DNA of 64,000 nucleotides from Kurthia sibirica. GTDB lineage: Bacteria > Bacillota > Bacilli > Bacillales_A > Planococcaceae. Position 1 is the stretch's first letter; every line of letters begins with the position of its first letter. Under the pieces are notes generated by a model. It saw only the letters and a list, made by a program, of their open reading frames with translations, did no database searches and was not told the origin of the DNA. Positions 18,134 through 27,532 of this stretch are shown here, in pieces. The stretch covers positions 297,433-361,432 of the forward strand of contig NZ_QFVR01000001.1 in NCBI RefSeq assembly GCF_003143975.1, read 5' to 3'. Position numbers and translations under genes: made by a program.

Positions 18134-20134
18134 ATGACGCAACGCGCAGATCAATTAGCTATTAACACTATCCGAACTTTATCAATTGATGCAATTGAAA
18201 AAGCAAACTCAGGTCACCCTGGATTACCAATGGGAGCAGCGCCTATGGCATATACTCTTTGGACTAAACAGCTACAACATAATCCTCAAAATCCTTCTTG
18301 GTTTAACCGCGATCGTTTTGTTTTATCAGCTGGTCACGGCTCAATGCTTTTATATAGCCTTCTTCATCTTGGTGGTTATGACCTACCAATGTCAGAAATT
18401 AAAAGTTTCCGTCAATGGGGTTCATTAACTCCAGGACATCCAGAATTCCGCCATACTGCAGGCGTAGAAGCAACAACTGGTCCACTTGGACAAGGTATTT
18501 CTATGGCTGTTGGTATGGCAATGGCTGAAAATCACTTAGCAGGCGTTTACAATAAACCGAATCATTCAATCGTAGATCACTATACTTTTGCTTTATGTGG
18601 TGATGGTGATTTAATGGAAGGCGTATCAGCCGAAGCAGCGTCATTAGCTGGACATCTACAACTTGAAAAATTAATCGTACTTTATGATAGCAACGATATC
18701 TCACTGGATGGCGAACTAAATAAATCATTCTCTGATGATACAGCAGCACGTTTTAAAGCGTATAATTGGAACTATATTTTAGTGGAAGATGGCAATGATA
18801 TAGATGCAATCAACGCTGCAATCGTGGGTGCAAAAGCACAAACGGGTAAACCAACTTTAATCGAAATTAAAACAGTAATTGGTTTTGGTTCACCTAATAA
18901 ATCAGGTAAATCTGACTCTCACGGTGCACCACTTGGTACGGATGAAGTAGCTTTGACAAAAGCAAACTACGATTGGAATCATGAACCATTCTTTGTACCA
19001 GAAGAAGTATATGAAACATTTAAAGCAGCTGCGAAAACACAGGGTGTTGAAGCAGAAGCAGCTTGGAATAAATCATTAGAGGCCTACAAAACAGCCTTCC
19101 CAGAACTTGCAGCGCAATTTGAACTGGCTATCTCAGGCGAATTACCAGCAGACTTTGCTCAGGATGTTCCTGTATACGAAATCGGTAAATCAATCGCAAC
19201 TCGTTCTTCTTCAGGTGAAGTGATCAATGCGCTTGCGAAAAACACACCAACATTATTTGGTGGTAGTGCAGACTTAGCAAGTTCAAATAAAACGACAATC
19301 AAAGGTGCTGGAGATTATTCTGCACAAAATCCAGCAGGTCGTAATATTTGGTTCGGAGTACGTGAATTTGCAATGGGTACAGCTTTGAATGGTCTAGCTC
19401 TTCACGGAGGCGTCAATGTTTTTGGTGCTACATTCTTCGTATTCTCTGATTATGTACGTCCGGCAATACGTCTATCTGCTTTAATGGGTCTACCAGTGAC
19501 GTATGTTTTCACTCACGATTCAGTAGCTGTAGGTGAAGATGGTCCAACACATGAACCTGTTGAGCACTTAGCAGCATTACGTGCTATTCCAAACTTAGCT
19601 GTCGTTCGTCCTGCAGATGCCAATGAATCGGCGATTGCATGGAAACAAGCCTTAACATCTAAAACACGTCCTACAGCTTTAGTATTATCTCGTCAAAACT
19701 TACCAGTTCTTGATGTAGATTATGCAGTTCTTGAGGCAGGTGTGATGAAGGGTGGATATGTACTTTCTAAATCTACAAAAGAAGTGGCAGATGTCTTATT
19801 AATCGCTACTGGTTCTGAAGTCCAATTAGCTGTTGCTGCAAAAGCACAATTAGCAAAAGATGGTATTGACGCAACTGTTGTATCGATGCCAGATGTAGCA
19901 CGCTTCGATGAACAAGATGCTCTATATAAAGAATCTGTCTTACCAAAAGCAACAACAAAACGTTTAGCAATCGAAATGGCTTCTTCATTCGGTTGGCATA
20001 AATATACTGGTTTCGAAGGAGATGTACTAGCGATTGATACATTCGGCGCAAGTGCTCCTGGAGATACAGTAATCGAACAATATGGTTTCACTGTTGAAAA
20101 TGTAATAGCTAAAGTTAACGCTTTGCTGAAATAA
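18134..20134 (+). CDS. tkt: Transketolase
   Basis: A 666-residue thiamine-diphosphate enzyme of the non-oxidative pentose phosphate pathway. Visible motifs: [14 protein letters not shown] near residue 27, the ThDP-binding [19 protein letters not shown], and the pyrimidine domain with [11 protein letters not shown] and [20 protein letters not shown] chose ATG 18134; the binding site AAAGGA is 13 bases away, a little far, and the upstream frame (start 18059) has a non-family N-terminus. Its place after ynzC follows the B. subtilis order. Confidence 0.97.
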   Translation: MTQRADQLAINTIRTLSIDAIEKANSGHPGLPMGAAPMAYTLWTKQLQHNPQNPSWFNRDRFVLSAGHGSMLLYSLLHLGGYDLPMSEIKSFRQWGSLTPGHPEFRHTAGVEATTGPLGQGISMAVGMAMAENHLAGVYNKPNHSIVDHYTFALCGDGDLMEGVSAEAASLAGHLQLEKLIVLYDSNDISLDGELNKSFSDDTAARFKAYNWNYILVEDGNDIDAINAAIVGAKAQTGKPTLIEIKTVIGFGSPNKSGKSDSHGAPLGTDEVALTKANYDWNHEPFFVPEEVYETFKAAAKTQGVEAEAAWNKSLEAYKTAFPELAAQFELAISGELPADFAQDVPVYEIGKSIATRSSSGEVINALAKNTPTLFGGSADLASSNKTTIKGAGDYSAQNPAGRNIWFGVREFAMGTALNGLALHGGVNVFGATFFVFSDYVRPAIRLSALMGLPVTYVFTHDSVAVGEDGPTHEPVEHLAALRAIPNLAVVRPADANESAIAWKQALTSKTRPTALVLSRQNLPVLDVDYAVLEAGVMKGGYVLSKSTKEVADVLLIATGSEVQLAVAAKAQLAKDGIDATVVSMPDVARFDEQDALYKESVLPKATTKRLAIEMASSFGWHKYTGFEGDVLAIDTFGASAPGDTVIEQYGFTVENVIAKVNALLK

Positions 20135-20145
20135 TACTGTAAACT

Positions 20146-20221
20146 AAAAATGCTAACCAACTGCGCACATCACCCTTACCATGGATAAGGGTGGTTGTTG
20201 TGAGTGGGTTAGCATTTTTTA
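20146..20221 (+). terminator. tkt terminator with nested hairpin
   Basis: AAAATGCTAACC pairs with GGGTTAGCATTTTTT around a second internal hairpin (CACCCTTACC/GGATAAGGGTG). A T6 tract ends the outer stem. Confidence 0.8.
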
Positions 20222-20228
20222 TTTAAAT

Positions 20229-20300
20229 GGTTCTATTATATAGGTTGCGCTATTAAAACAATTCATATTTTAGAAAAATAGAAATAGCGAAAGCTTTCCG
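20229..20300 (+). repeat. ISL3-type end fragment, copy c
   Basis: GGTTCTATTATATAGG, then AACAATTCATATTTTAGA and GAAATAGCGAAAGC, match the first 70 bp of copies a and d. No transposase sequence is left. The next 90 bp (CCGCGGTCCTC and GATTCCGCAGGAGTCGCGAG) share the GC-rich module wording seen in the MITE-like repeats. Confidence 0.6.
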
Positions 20301-20398
20301 CGGTCCTCACTTCAGCTGATTCCGCAGGAGTCGCGAGCTTGTGAAGCCTTAACCAAAGCCTGTGGAAAGCAGTCGTCCGAAACAAACAAATAGAAAAA

Positions 20399-20431
20399 GT
20401 GGCGTGATTTGAAAAATCCAAATCACGCCAC
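20399..20431 (-). terminator. Hairpin terminator of the sialic-acid operon
   Basis: GTGGCGTGATTT (20399-20410) pairs exactly with AAATCACGCCAC (20420-20431); a T-rich tract follows on the minus strand. It lies 25 bp after the regulator stop. Confidence 0.8.
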
Positions 20432-20456
20432 CCGCATAGTTGACGTAGAACTACTT

Positions 20457-21302
20457 TTAATATAATTTCTCTGAAACATTTTCTGATATCTCTTGCTGAA
20501 TCATTTGAGCACGCTCAATTTGGCTAAGTGAAAGACCTGTACAGATCAAATCAATAACGTATAACTGAGCAATTTTAGAGACAAGAGAACCACTGTCCAG
20601 AGGATGTTCTTTTGCAGAACCTAATAGTATATGATGAGCATATTTAGTGAGAGGTGACTTGACATAATTCGTGAGAGCAATAATTTTAGCTCCTTTTTCT
20701 GAAGCGATTTTGACAGAGTCTACAATATCTTTTGTTCCGCCTGTTAAACTAATCGCAATAACAACAGAGTGAGGATTTAAAGTTGTCGCGCGCATCATTT
20801 GAAAATGAGAATCAATAATCACTTGAACGTTTTTGCCAATACGCATTAAACGATTTTGCATATCTAGTGCGGCAATGCCAGATGCACCAATGCCAAAGAT
20901 CACAACGTCATTTGAATGGCTAATTGCTAGTATACTTGCCTCTAATTCATTTTCATCGATACCATCATGGGTGTTTTCTAGTGCCTGTATCATATTTACT
21001 TTTACTTTTTCTTTATAAGAATTACTATTTTCAGGAACTACTTCAGCAGTGAGTTCTTGTGCTAAAAGCAATTTAAAATCTTGGAAGCCCTTATAACCTA
21101 ATTTTCTAAAAAAACGTAATACTGTCGCTTCAGCTACGTTACTTGCTTCTGATAATTCAGTAAGTGAATGATAAATAACATTCTCAGGGTTTGCTAAAAT
21201 ATAATATTGAATTTTGATTTCTGATTTTGTGAAATTATGTTTATTTTGTGCCATAACGAGAGTCGGTTTTAAACGATTTAATTGTCTCGTATCGATTGTC
21301 AT
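20457..21302 (-). CDS. nanR: RpiR-family regulator of the sialic-acid operon
   Basis: A 281-residue regulator: an N-terminal RpiR helix-turn-helix (LTELSEASNVAEATVLRFFR, about residues 45-64) and a C-terminal SIS sugar-phosphate domain (DVVIFGIGASGIAALDM, VVIAISLTGGTKDIVDS). In Firmicutes such regulators bind amino-sugar phosphates, here probably N-acetylmannosamine-6-phosphate. I chose ATG 21302, 5 bases after GGAG; a GTG at 21305 is possible. It overlaps nanK and is the last gene of the operon. The symbol reflects context; MurR is a related name for the same family. Confidence 0.85.
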   Translation of the reverse strand: MTIDTRQLNRLKPTLVMAQNKHNFTKSEIKIQYYILANPENVIYHSLTELSEASNVAEATVLRFFRKLGYKGFQDFKLLLAQELTAEVVPENSNSYKEKVKVNMIQALENTHDGIDENELEASILAISHSNDVVIFGIGASGIAALDMQNRLMRIGKNVQVIIDSHFQMMRATTLNPHSVVIAISLTGGTKDIVDSVKIASEKGAKIIALTNYVKSPLTKYAHHILLGSAKEHPLDSGSLVSKIAQLYVIDLICTGLSLSQIERAQMIQQEISENVSEKLY

Positions 21303-22234
21303 CACTGCTCCTTTTTAGAATAATATACATTCCCTTTAGTACTAGTAGAATAATAGTGGTAAGCTGCGCCTATTAAGTTGGCATCATTTTGATGAAGAGC
21401 AGTCTGAACGCGTAAATTTTTCCGGTGATTGGGCATCAATTTTGTCTGCAATTTTTTTTCTAATACGGTTGAAATAAGAGAGCCTTGTGCGGATATACCA
21501 CCGCCAATAACGATTAGAGTAGGGTTTAATGTGTAGACAAGTGATTGAAGACCTATCGCAAAATAGTCAATCCAGCGATTAAAAATAATTAGTGCTGCCG
21601 TATTTTCAGCTTGGACTAATTGAAAAAAATCACGTAAATCATGAATTTGAAGTGTTTCTGTTACTTCTTTTAAGAGAGCAGAACTTGAAATATATTGTTC
21701 TAAGCAACCGGCTTGTCCACATGTGCAAGGTCTACCATAAGGTATTAAACAAATATGTCCGATCTCACCAGCAGAGTAATGTGAACCTGTATATAGCTCC
21801 CCATTCACAAATAGGGCACCACCGATGCCAGTTCCAACTGTGATACACAAAAAATGATCGACCTGTTTAGCGGCCCCAGTAAAATATTCACCTAGTGCTG
21901 TGCAGTTTACATCATTTTCAACAGTCACTGGTAGACCTGTATACTCTGTGACAATTGTAGCAATTTCGGTACCAGTATAATAGGGAATTGAATCTGTTGC
22001 AAAAATAACTGTACCTGTTTCATTGTTTATTTGCCCAGCAGAACTAATGGCGATGCCAGAGAAAACCTGCTGTGCTGAAAGATTATCGTAAATAGCGAAA
22101 ATCTTCTTTATAATATGGAGACCTCCAAGATGGGCTTCAGTAGGAATAGAATCTTTCTGTGAAAGCACGCCTTTTGTATTTACAACACCGAATTTTATAT
22201 TTGTACCACCAATATCAATAGCAATAATCGTCAT
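21302..22234 (-). CDS. nanK: ROK-family kinase, probable N-acetylmannosamine kinase
   Basis: A 310-residue ROK kinase. The nucleotide-binding motif is IAIDIGGTNIKFGVV at the N-terminus, with VENDVNCTALGEY and CITVGTGIGGALFVNGEL in the middle, and the zinc-binding GRPCTCGQAGCLEQYIS. Within this operon it should phosphorylate ManNAc to ManNAc-6-P. I chose ATG 22234 after TTTAGGAGG; the longer frame would cover the upstream hairpin. It overlaps the regulator gene by 1-4 bases. A glucokinase role is a weaker alternative given the context. Confidence 0.9.
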   Translation of the reverse strand: MTIIAIDIGGTNIKFGVVNTKGVLSQKDSIPTEAHLGGLHIIKKIFAIYDNLSAQQVFSGIAISSAGQINNETGTVIFATDSIPYYTGTEIATIVTEYTGLPVTVENDVNCTALGEYFTGAAKQVDHFLCITVGTGIGGALFVNGELYTGSHYSAGEIGHICLIPYGRPCTCGQAGCLEQYISSSALLKEVTETLQIHDLRDFFQLVQAENTAALIIFNRWIDYFAIGLQSLVYTLNPTLIVIGGGISAQGSLISTVLEKKLQTKLMPNHRKNLRVQTALHQNDANLIGAAYHYYSTSTKGNVYYSKKEQ

Positions 22235-22254
22235 TTTTAATCCTCCTAAAGAAA

Positions 22255-22283
22255 AAAGAGGCAAGCGCTTACTTTGCCTCTTT
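22255..22283 (-). terminator. Intra-operon terminator between the sialate transporter and nanK
   Basis: On the minus strand AAAGAGGCAA and TTGCCTCTTT pair around a 9-base loop, followed by T's (TTTTTTC). The loop and flank read GTAAGCGCTTGC, close to a CcpA cre site. It sits in the 61-bp gap inside the operon, so it should reduce transcription of nanK and the regulator. Confidence 0.65.
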
Positions 22284-22295
22284 GTTATGCTTCCA

Positions 22296-23837
22296 TTATT
22301 CAACTTTTGTTTGATCGTCTACTGTCGGTAAAATCGAATCGTCATTTTTTATGCGATCATAGTATGTGAGATTAGGTTCACTGTATGCTTTGCTCTTCTC
22401 TTTAAATAATAAACTAAAACCGTAACCAAAGATCAATGAAGTTGTTAAGTTAATAATGGAGTAAGCCCATAGTGAGATATCTGTGAAATAGGAAATATAA
22501 ATTGCAATGAGCGTTGCTACAAAAAATCCTGTAAGTGCCCCTTTTGCATTTGCTCGTTTTGTTAGAATACCTAAAGTAAATGTACCTCCGATTAAACCTA
22601 ATGCTAAGCCCATTAAGCCATTGAACCATGCATACGCCGAACCAACATTAGAATATGCTAAAACAATAGCGAAAGCAATTGATAATACACCGACTAAAGC
22701 TGACACAATTTGAGCAACGCGCGTACTTGCAAGATCCGTCATATTCGGTTTTAAGATTTTTTGGATATCTAATGTCCAACTAGTAGCTACGCTGTTCAAA
22801 CCAGTTGATAGGGTAGATTGACCAGCTGCAAAGAGACCAGCAATGAGCAAGCCAGAAACACCAACAGGTAATTCGTTGACAATATAACTAGCAAAGATTA
22901 AATCACCTTGTCCACCTGGCATTGTCCCACCTTGTTGTTTGTAAAAAGTATATAGACCTGTACCGATTAAAAAGAATAATGTTGCAGTAAAAATAGATAA
23001 TCCAGCATTTAAATAAGTCATTTTATTCATTTCTTTTAAGTTTGTTGTTGTTAAATAACGTTGGACCATATCTTGACTTGAGATATAAGAAAAAGCAGTG
23101 GATAATCCAGCACCTACAACAATTAACAAAATACTATTATTAACAAAGTTTGGATCGAAGAAAGCCATATCAGTGAAGAATTTTTGGTTGTCTGTGCCGA
23201 CGTTGATGACTTCACCTAATCCACCTTTAATCGTTACAAGCAAGAAGACTAAAGCGAAAATACCACCGCCAATTAATACAATCCCTTGAATAAAGTCTGT
23301 CCATAAAACTGATTTTAGTCCTCCAAAAGCGGAATAAATGGTAGCGATTACACCCATGAATAAAATAATGAGAATAGTATTGATACCAGTTACTACCGAT
23401 AAAGCAAGAGCAGGTAGGTACATAATAATCGACATACGACCAATTTGATAGACGATGAAGAGTACACTACCGACTACACGCATAGATGTATTAAATCTTC
23501 GTTCTAAATATTCATATGCTGTGTCTAAATTTAATTTTCGATAAACAGGTAAGAAAAAATGAATAGCAGCAGGAACAGCAATGAAAAGACCAAGCTGTGC
23601 AAACCAAAGCTGCCAAGATCCAAGATATGAATTACCAGCTAATGATAAAAAGGAGATAGGGCTCAGCAGTGTCGCAAATAGGCTGACGGCTGTTACCCAC
23701 CATGGAATTGTACCATCACCTTTGAAAAACTCTTTACCGACTTTTTCTCTTTTTGAAACGGCAATACCGATATATAAAATAAAGAGTAAATACGCAAACA
23801 AAATAATATAGTCAATAACCCCAAATTTCCCATCCAT
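22296..23837 (-). CDS. Sodium:solute symporter, probable sialic acid transporter (SSS family)
   Basis: A 513-residue membrane protein with about 13 spans of the SSS/LeuT-like fold. Family stretches include VSLFATLLSPISFLSLAGN, AFGGLKSVLWTDFIQG and LFAAGQSTLSTGLNSVATSW, the last carrying sodium-site serines. Placement between nanA and nanK identifies sialic acid as the likely substrate, as for SiaT/NanT SSS transporters. It starts at ATG 23837 after a clear AAGGAGGT. There is an 18-bp gap to nanA. It is the only uptake system in the cluster; no TRAP or ABC sialate importer is present. Confidence 0.88.
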   Translation of the reverse strand: MDGKFGVIDYIILFAYLLFILYIGIAVSKREKVGKEFFKGDGTIPWWVTAVSLFATLLSPISFLSLAGNSYLGSWQLWFAQLGLFIAVPAAIHFFLPVYRKLNLDTAYEYLERRFNTSMRVVGSVLFIVYQIGRMSIIMYLPALALSVVTGINTILIILFMGVIATIYSAFGGLKSVLWTDFIQGIVLIGGGIFALVFLLVTIKGGLGEVINVGTDNQKFFTDMAFFDPNFVNNSILLIVVGAGLSTAFSYISSQDMVQRYLTTTNLKEMNKMTYLNAGLSIFTATLFFLIGTGLYTFYKQQGGTMPGGQGDLIFASYIVNELPVGVSGLLIAGLFAAGQSTLSTGLNSVATSWTLDIQKILKPNMTDLASTRVAQIVSALVGVLSIAFAIVLAYSNVGSAYAWFNGLMGLALGLIGGTFTLGILTKRANAKGALTGFFVATLIAIYISYFTDISLWAYSIINLTTSLIFGYGFSLLFKEKSKAYSEPNLTYYDRIKNDDSILPTVDDQTKVE

Positions 23838-23854
23838 GTGTTGACCTCCTTGTG

Positions 23855-24721
23855 TTATAAGTATTTATTTGCTATATCAAGAACAATCCCTTTACCATTT
23901 GCTGTTAATGTTTTTAGTGGCTGTCTACAAATACCAGCATCTACCCCTTGTGTCACCAGTAATTCTTTGAGTGTTTGATACAAACCGTTATCAAGTACCG
24001 CCGATATAAAATCATTGGTCTCTTTTTGAATTGCTAGCGCTTCCATAATATGACCTTGTTGGGCTAAAGTGAGGATTTGTTTAGCGCGCTTGCCATTTAA
24101 GTTAAATGTACTGCCAATGGCACCATCGATATTTAACACGGCAGCAGGTAATAACATCTCATCAAATCCTGAGTAGATTAAGTGGTCAGGGAAACGGTGG
24201 CGTAATCTTTCCAATAAATAAAAATCAGGAGCAGTAAATTTAACACCAATTATTTTTTTATTGTCGAATAGCTCAGAGAATTGATCTAATGACATATTCA
24301 CACCTGTTAATGCAGGAATCGAATAGATAATCATTTTATTCTCTACATGTTCTAAAATAGTATTGTAATAATGCTTAATCTCTTCAAAATCAAATTTATA
24401 ATAAAACGGTGTAACAGCTGAAATTGCATCATACCCAAGATTAGTAACAAATTTTGCTAGTTCGATCGCTTCTTCAATAATGAGTGAACCGATTTGTGCA
24501 ATTAATGGCACATCTGACTGCACTTCATCTTTGACGATGGTGAAAATTTGTTTTTTCTGTGCAGTTGTTAATAGAAAGTTTTCACCAGAGCTTCCATTAA
24601 CATATAAACCATCTACTTGAACTGTATCGAGATTGTAACGGATAATGTCACGAAGTCCTTTCTCGTTTACTTGACCGTGTTCATCAAAAGAGCATAATAA
24701 AGCTGAAATAATCCCTTTCAT
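23855..24721 (-). CDS. nanA: N-acetylneuraminate lyase
   Basis: A 288-residue (beta/alpha)8-barrel class I aldolase that splits sialic acid into ManNAc and pyruvate. Key residues are visible: the pyruvate-binding GSSGE (43-47), Tyr133 in [10 protein letters not shown] and the Schiff-base Lys161 in [14 protein letters not shown] 24721 overlaps the nanE stop by 4 bases (ATGA), coupling translation. Length and motifs fit NanA rather than dihydrodipicolinate synthase, and the neighbours agree. Confidence 0.93.
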   Translation of the reverse strand: MKGIISALLCSFDEHGQVNEKGLRDIIRYNLDTVQVDGLYVNGSSGENFLLTTAQKKQIFTIVKDEVQSDVPLIAQIGSLIIEEAIELAKFVTNLGYDAISAVTPFYYKFDFEEIKHYYNTILEHVENKMIIYSIPALTGVNMSLDQFSELFDNKKIIGVKFTAPDFYLLERLRHRFPDHLIYSGFDEMLLPAAVLNIDGAIGSTFNLNGKRAKQILTLAQQGHIMEALAIQKETNDFISAVLDNGLYQTLKELLVTQGVDAGICRQPLKTLTANGKGIVLDIANKYL

Positions 24722-25416
24722 ATTGTCACCTCATCCTCAAATTTTTTAAATAATTGTTGTACAAATTTTTCTGTTATTTGCTGTGGTCGAGTAATTGCTC
24801 CACCAACAACAACGGCATGAGCGCCTATTTTAATAGCTTCCTGTGCTTTTTCAGGTGTATCGATATTCCCCTCTGCAATAACTGGAATACGAACGGCTTG
24901 AACGACTTTTTGTAAAACTTGTAAAGGATCATGGTTTTTTGTGTAGGGTGTATAACCGACGAGTGTTGTTGCGACAATATCAACACCTGCTTTTTCTGCC
25001 ATGATTGCTTCTTCGACAGTAGAAGTATCTGCCATGAATAGTTGTGTTGGATATTTTGCACGAACTTTTTTGAAAAAAGGAATAAAAGAGTCTTCGAATG
25101 GTCTTGGTCGATTTGTAGCATCAAGTGCAATAATTTCGACACCTTCTTCATAAAGTTCATCAATTTCTTGCATAGTAGGTGTAATGAACACGGCGCAAGT
25201 TGAATAGTTGCGCTTTATAATGCCGATAATCGGTAAAACAGTTTCTTTTTTTATTGCTTGAATATCTTGTACCGTGTTAGCACGTATCCCCTTTGCTCCT
25301 CCATATGTAGCAGCAAGCGCCATTTTACTCATAATATAAGAATCATAAAGTGGTTCATCTTTTAATGCCTGACAGGATACGATTAGTTGTTTATGTAAAA
25401 CTTGTAGAATATCCAA
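24718..25416 (-). CDS. nanE: N-acetylmannosamine-6-phosphate 2-epimerase
   Basis: A 232-residue TIM-barrel epimerase converting ManNAc-6-P to GlcNAc-6-P. Characteristic stretches: [56 protein letters not shown] and [14 protein letters not shown]. The start is TTG 25416, 7 bases after GGAGGT. It is the first gene of the operon, under the promoter and dyad at 25448-25498. Onward conversion by NagA and NagB must be encoded elsewhere, since neither is in the window. Confidence 0.95.
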   Translation of the reverse strand: MDILQVLHKQLIVSCQALKDEPLYDSYIMSKMALAATYGGAKGIRANTVQDIQAIKKETVLPIIGIIKRNYSTCAVFITPTMQEIDELYEEGVEIIALDATNRPRPFEDSFIPFFKKVRAKYPTQLFMADTSTVEEAIMAEKAGVDIVATTLVGYTPYTKNHDPLQVLQKVVQAVRIPVIAEGNIDTPEKAQEAIKIGAHAVVVGGAITRPQQITEKFVQQLFKKFEDEVTI

Positions 25417-25447
25417 AATTTGACCTCCAATCTACTTTGTGGAAAAT

Positions 25448-25498
25448 AATATATCATTTTTGAAAACTAATTGTCAATTAATTTAAAAAATTGACAAT
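25448..25498 (-). promoter_or_regulatory. nan operon promoter with a 10-bp dyad (candidate RpiR operator)
   Basis: On the minus strand TTGACA (25472-25477) precedes TATATT (25448-25453) with an 18-base spacer. A perfect inverted repeat, ATTGTCAATT (25470-25479) and AATTGACAAT (25489-25498), overlaps the -35. A regulator bound here would compete with RNA polymerase. The rest of the gap up to yneF shows no further clear signals. Confidence 0.65.
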
Positions 25499-25766
25499 AA
25501 ACAATCAATTTTGAATATATCGTCACAGTGTAGTGAAAATGTCTTTATATAAGAAAAAATTATCTTTTTATTCATGTATGCGCGATTGTTTTTTCTTTAT
25601 GAGAAGGAAGAAGATGATTGATTAGATGACGTGTCTTTCAATTAGGGCATCGCTTTCGAGGATATTTTTCATGAAATGTCTGAAATGGTAGATTGACATG
25701 TTTTTTTATTGTATAATTCTCTTTGGAGAGTATTTTCTCGTAAGCGAAAATAGAGGAGGAACACAA

Positions 25767-26006
25767 GTGAGCACAGGATTAGCAGTTACGTTAATCATCG
25801 TCGGTGTTATTGTAGGTTTAGTTGGTGGATTTTTCATCGCACGTCAATATATGATGAAATATCTTAAAGACAACCCACCGGTAAACGAAGACATGCTTCG
25901 TATGATGATGACACAAATGGGTCGTAAACCATCTGAAAAACAAGTTCGTCAAGTGATGAGCCAAATGAATAAAGCGTCTGACAAACCAGAGAAAAAGAAA
26001 AAATAA
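25767..26006 (+). CDS. yneF: UPF0154 small membrane protein YneF
   Basis: A 79-residue protein with one N-terminal membrane segment (LAVTLIIVGVIVGLVGGFFI) and a conserved cytoplasmic tail (YMMKYLKDNPPVNEDMLR, MMTQMGRKPSEKQVRQV). The start is GTG 25767, 6 bases after GAGGAGGA; the frame extending up to 25698 has no site. In B. subtilis yneF lies close to tkt; here the whole nan operon separates them. Function unknown. Confidence 0.92.
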   Translation: MSTGLAVTLIIVGVIVGLVGGFFIARQYMMKYLKDNPPVNEDMLRMMMTQMGRKPSEKQVRQVMSQMNKASDKPEKKKK

Positions 26007-26044
26007 GTAAGTTAGTTATGATTTCTTTTTGATGTTAAGATGTA

Positions 26045-26090
26045 AAAAAACGCCGAAACCTCCTCAACTCGAGAGTGTTACGGCGTTTTT
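26045..26090. terminator. Bidirectional terminator between yneF and yqkD
   Basis: AACGCCG (26049-26055) pairs with CGGCGTT (26081-26087), flanked by A- and T-runs, between convergent genes. Confidence 0.75.
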
Positions 26091-26091
26091 A

Positions 26092-27057
26092 TTATGCTTT
26101 TATAGGTGGGCATTGATAATCCTTTGGAATGTCACTAATATTAAAATCAACAAGAAATCGAATAATTTCTTTTTCATATTCAAGTGGTTGTTCATTATAC
26201 GATTGGGCGTGAGCACCTTTAGGAAATATTTTTAGGCGTTTATTATTTTGCTTTAAAGTAAATAGTTCTTGCGACATAGCGGGTGGAATGAATGTATCAA
26301 GTGCGCTATGAATAAAAAGAATAGGCTTATGAATATGTGCGATTACTGCTTTGGGAGAAATTTCTTCTAAACTATAACCATCGCGTCTTTTGATAAAAAA
26401 ATCTACAAATTTGATGGCGTAAGAGGAAGATTTAAAGGGCGAATCACGTGCCATTAAGTAATTCAATTGATCATGGAAACTCGTAAATGGACAATCCGCA
26501 ATGACAAAGTTAATTTTAGAGGAAGAGTCACCGGCATATTGTAATGCGGTAGCCGCTCCCATAGACTCTCCTTGCAAGCCTAATATAGCATCTTGACCAA
26601 TACGATTACGTACCTCTTCAGTGACAGCTGCTAAATCGCTTTTTTCATAGTAGCCATAGCTTGTCGTTTTACCGCCTGTACTGCCGTGCCGTCTTTGATC
26701 ATAAATGACAATATTATAACCAAGTCGTGCAAAAAGAGGCGCATATTTTAGTGAATTGACATGACTCTCTTTTACACCATGAGAAATGATCATCGTATTA
26801 TTGGATACAATACTATTGATTTTATGACAGTGGATTGTATATCCAAAGGGAGAATCTACCGTAAATGATTCTTTCGCAACCCTATCATACCAATCCAAAT
26901 TCAATCGTTGTGCGGTGATTTCACGATTTAAAATAAACTCTCCATCTTTACGTTTTATGTACATAATCTTATTTGATAATTGATATCCAATGGCTGCTAC
27001 GGATGCTCCTGTAAGCCCAATGGCAGCAGAAGCTACTATCGGCCACTTTTTCCTCAT
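26092..27057 (-). CDS. yqkD: Alpha/beta hydrolase, YqkD type
   Basis: A 321-residue hydrolase with an N-terminal membrane anchor (about residues 7-27, IVASAAIGLTGASVAAIGY). The catalytic triad is visible: nucleophile Ser in LGLQGESMGAA, acid Asp in IHSALDTFIPP, and His in GAHAQSY near the C-terminus. The oxyanion region reads MIISHGVKES. The DQRRHGSTGG segment is typical of the YqkD/YqkD-like esterase group. It is divergent from yqkE, as in B. subtilis-type order. Substrate unknown. Confidence 0.85.
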   Translation of the reverse strand: MRKKWPIVASAAIGLTGASVAAIGYQLSNKIMYIKRKDGEFILNREITAQRLNLDWYDRVAKESFTVDSPFGYTIHCHKINSIVSNNTMIISHGVKESHVNSLKYAPLFARLGYNIVIYDQRRHGSTGGKTTSYGYYEKSDLAAVTEEVRNRIGQDAILGLQGESMGAATALQYAGDSSSKINFVIADCPFTSFHDQLNYLMARDSPFKSSSYAIKFVDFFIKRRDGYSLEEISPKAVIAHIHKPILFIHSALDTFIPPAMSQELFTLKQNNKRLKIFPKGAHAQSYNEQPLEYEKEIIRFLVDFNISDIPKDYQCPPIKA

Positions 27058-27186
27058 ATAATCACCTCATTAATAGTTTCTCTATTACTATCATACCAAA
27101 TAAATCCAGTATTCAAACATCAATTTCCCTTATCAATTTTTTCGACATCTGTTAAAATAGAACTATAGATTAAAGAGGTGATTGAA

Positions 27187-27447
27187 ATGGCTAAAAAACA
27201 AAAGAGACAACAACGTCCACAGCAACAACCAGCAAAACAAGAAGATGATTTATTAACATTAAAAGATCAATTAAATGAGGATGTTTTAGCAAAACTAAAA
27301 TTGGCAAAGCAAGGTTTAGTTGCTGAAGCGAAACAATTAGAAGAAGAAAAACAAGCACAAGCGATTTTTGACAAAAAACAAAAAGAAAAAAATATGTCTT
27401 TTGAAGAATTATTAAATCAGTATGGAGATAATGGCTCGAAATTCTAA
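27187..27447 (+). CDS. yqkE: Highly charged small protein YqkE (DUF3886)
   Basis: An 86-residue, Lys/Gln/Glu-rich, probably helical protein. The conserved part is LLTLKDQLNEDVLAKLKLAK, then a coiled stretch, and the C-terminal KNMSFEELLNQYG. I chose ATG 27187, 6 bases after AGAGGTG, not the GTG at 27178, which overlaps the binding site. It lies between yqkD and yqkF as in B. subtilis. Function unknown. Confidence 0.85.
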   Translation: MAKKQKRQQRPQQQPAKQEDDLLTLKDQLNEDVLAKLKLAKQGLVAEAKQLEEEKQAQAIFDKKQKEKNMSFEELLNQYGDNGSKF

Positions 27448-27460
27448 GCAAACAGATATA

Positions 27461-27501
27461 AAAAGGAGAAATCGCATAAATAATCGGCGATTTCTCCTTT
27501 T
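27461..27501. terminator. Bidirectional terminator between yqkE and yqkF
   Basis: A 14-bp perfect stem (AAAGGAGAAATCGC, 27462-27475, with 27487-27500) flanked by A- and T-tracts, between convergent genes. Confidence 0.88.
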
Positions 27502-27532
27502 ATTATGAAGTTTTACTTTAAAATAAACAGAA

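Noticed and set aside
19720..20160. Frames of 80-146 codons antisense to tkt
   Set aside because: They mirror the codon pattern of the highly conserved transketolase and have no start signals.
25693..25717. TTGACA and TATAAT upstream of yneF as a promoter
   Set aside because: The spacer is only 13 bases, too short for a sigma-A promoter, so the pair is not called although the -10 alone may be used.
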